From Klebsiella oxytoca NBRC 105695 (GTDB lineage Bacteria; Pseudomonadota; Gammaproteobacteria; Enterobacterales; Enterobacteriaceae), in contig NZ_BCZK01000008.1 of the NCBI RefSeq assembly GCF_001598695.1, positions 222,462 to 286,461 on the forward strand: a DNA stretch of 64,000 nt, in the 5' to 3' direction. The notes under the pieces are model-generated. The model had not been told where the DNA came from and did not search any database. It was given only the letters and a program-made list of their open reading frames with translations. The translations under genes and the position numbers were made by a program. Of this stretch, positions 63,956-64,000 are shown piece by piece (position 1 is the stretch's first letter; every line of letters starts with the position of its first letter).

Positions 63956-64000
63956 TCCGAGTCCGGGCACCACTATTCAGAGAACCCAGCCTATGGCTGG
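63956..64000. repeat. Third partial copy of tRNA-Phe 3' end plus terminator arm
   Basis: 45 bp identical to 63793-63837 (last 18 nt of tRNA-Phe and CCA, plus CTATTCAGAGAACCCAGCCTATGGCTGG), running to the window end. The 118 bp between the two copies hold small GC-rich palindromes but no gene. It marks an older integration scar or a further island beyond the window. Confidence 0.8.

Overview
The window comes from an Enterobacterales chromosome, most likely Klebsiella, Raoultella or Enterobacter-like. The order groL-groS / yjeH / fxsA / aspA / dcuA / cutA / dsbD / yjdC / tRNA-Phe matches the Escherichia coli 94-min region in reverse. Differences from E. coli are a bacteriocin-type ABC exporter beside yjeJ and an enlarged DUF1176 gene before the tRNA.

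Layout. Positions 1-15.4 kb are chromosomal core: the end of a peptidase-containing ABC transporter, yjeJ, yjeI, the groESL heat-shock operon with a clear sigma-32 promoter, and housekeeping genes up to an intact tRNA-Phe(GAA). From 15.41 to 63.82 kb lies an integrative and conjugative element (ICE) bounded by a perfect 56-bp direct repeat of the tRNA 3' half. Beyond it the chromosome resumes, with a further 45-bp partial tRNA copy at the window edge.

ICE organisation (almost all leftward, belonging to the PFGI-1 / SPI-7 / ICEHin1056 lineage judged by gene families). The left end has a tyrosine integrase, a short MobH-type TraI, an exonuclease and an antirestriction operon (ArdC, ArdB and small proteins). 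Next come a second tyrosine recombinase and a type IV secretion block (TraG, PFL_4709-4711 families, TraC ATPase, PFL_4701-4706 families, RAQPRD, PFL_4697, TraD, PFL_4695, lytic transglycosylase, PFL_4693, PilL). The right end holds maintenance genes: DUF3577, TopB, PFL_4669, STY4528, DUF2857, TraR/DksA-like, ParB, DnaB and ParA. ATGA or TGATG stop/start overlaps are common through the transfer and maintenance operons.

Cargo interrupts the backbone in AT-rich patches: a membrane-anchored cold-shock-domain gene with a small partner (25.4-26.2 kb), a translationally coupled SIR2-like + DUF262 pair (31.0-33.1 kb), hok/mok/sok (41.4-41.6 kb), a winged-helix-like gene with a 40-aa membrane peptide (49.4-50.2 kb), and a coupled DUF2290 + superfamily 1 helicase pair (54.2-57.0 kb). 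The SIR2-like + DUF262 and DUF2290 + helicase pairs look like defence modules.

The most unusual signal is non-coding. Three copies of a multi-hairpin RNA element, whose stems covary between copies, each lie immediately downstream of a sigma-70-like promoter at the same spacing and point leftward. Two of them are followed by an attenuator-like element in which a hairpin resembling an intrinsic terminator overlaps a mutually exclusive second hairpin. Six such elements occur in the ICE, five of them spaced along the antirestriction operon. This suggests a dedicated leader-RNA and attenuation or antitermination circuit controlling the early ICE operons.
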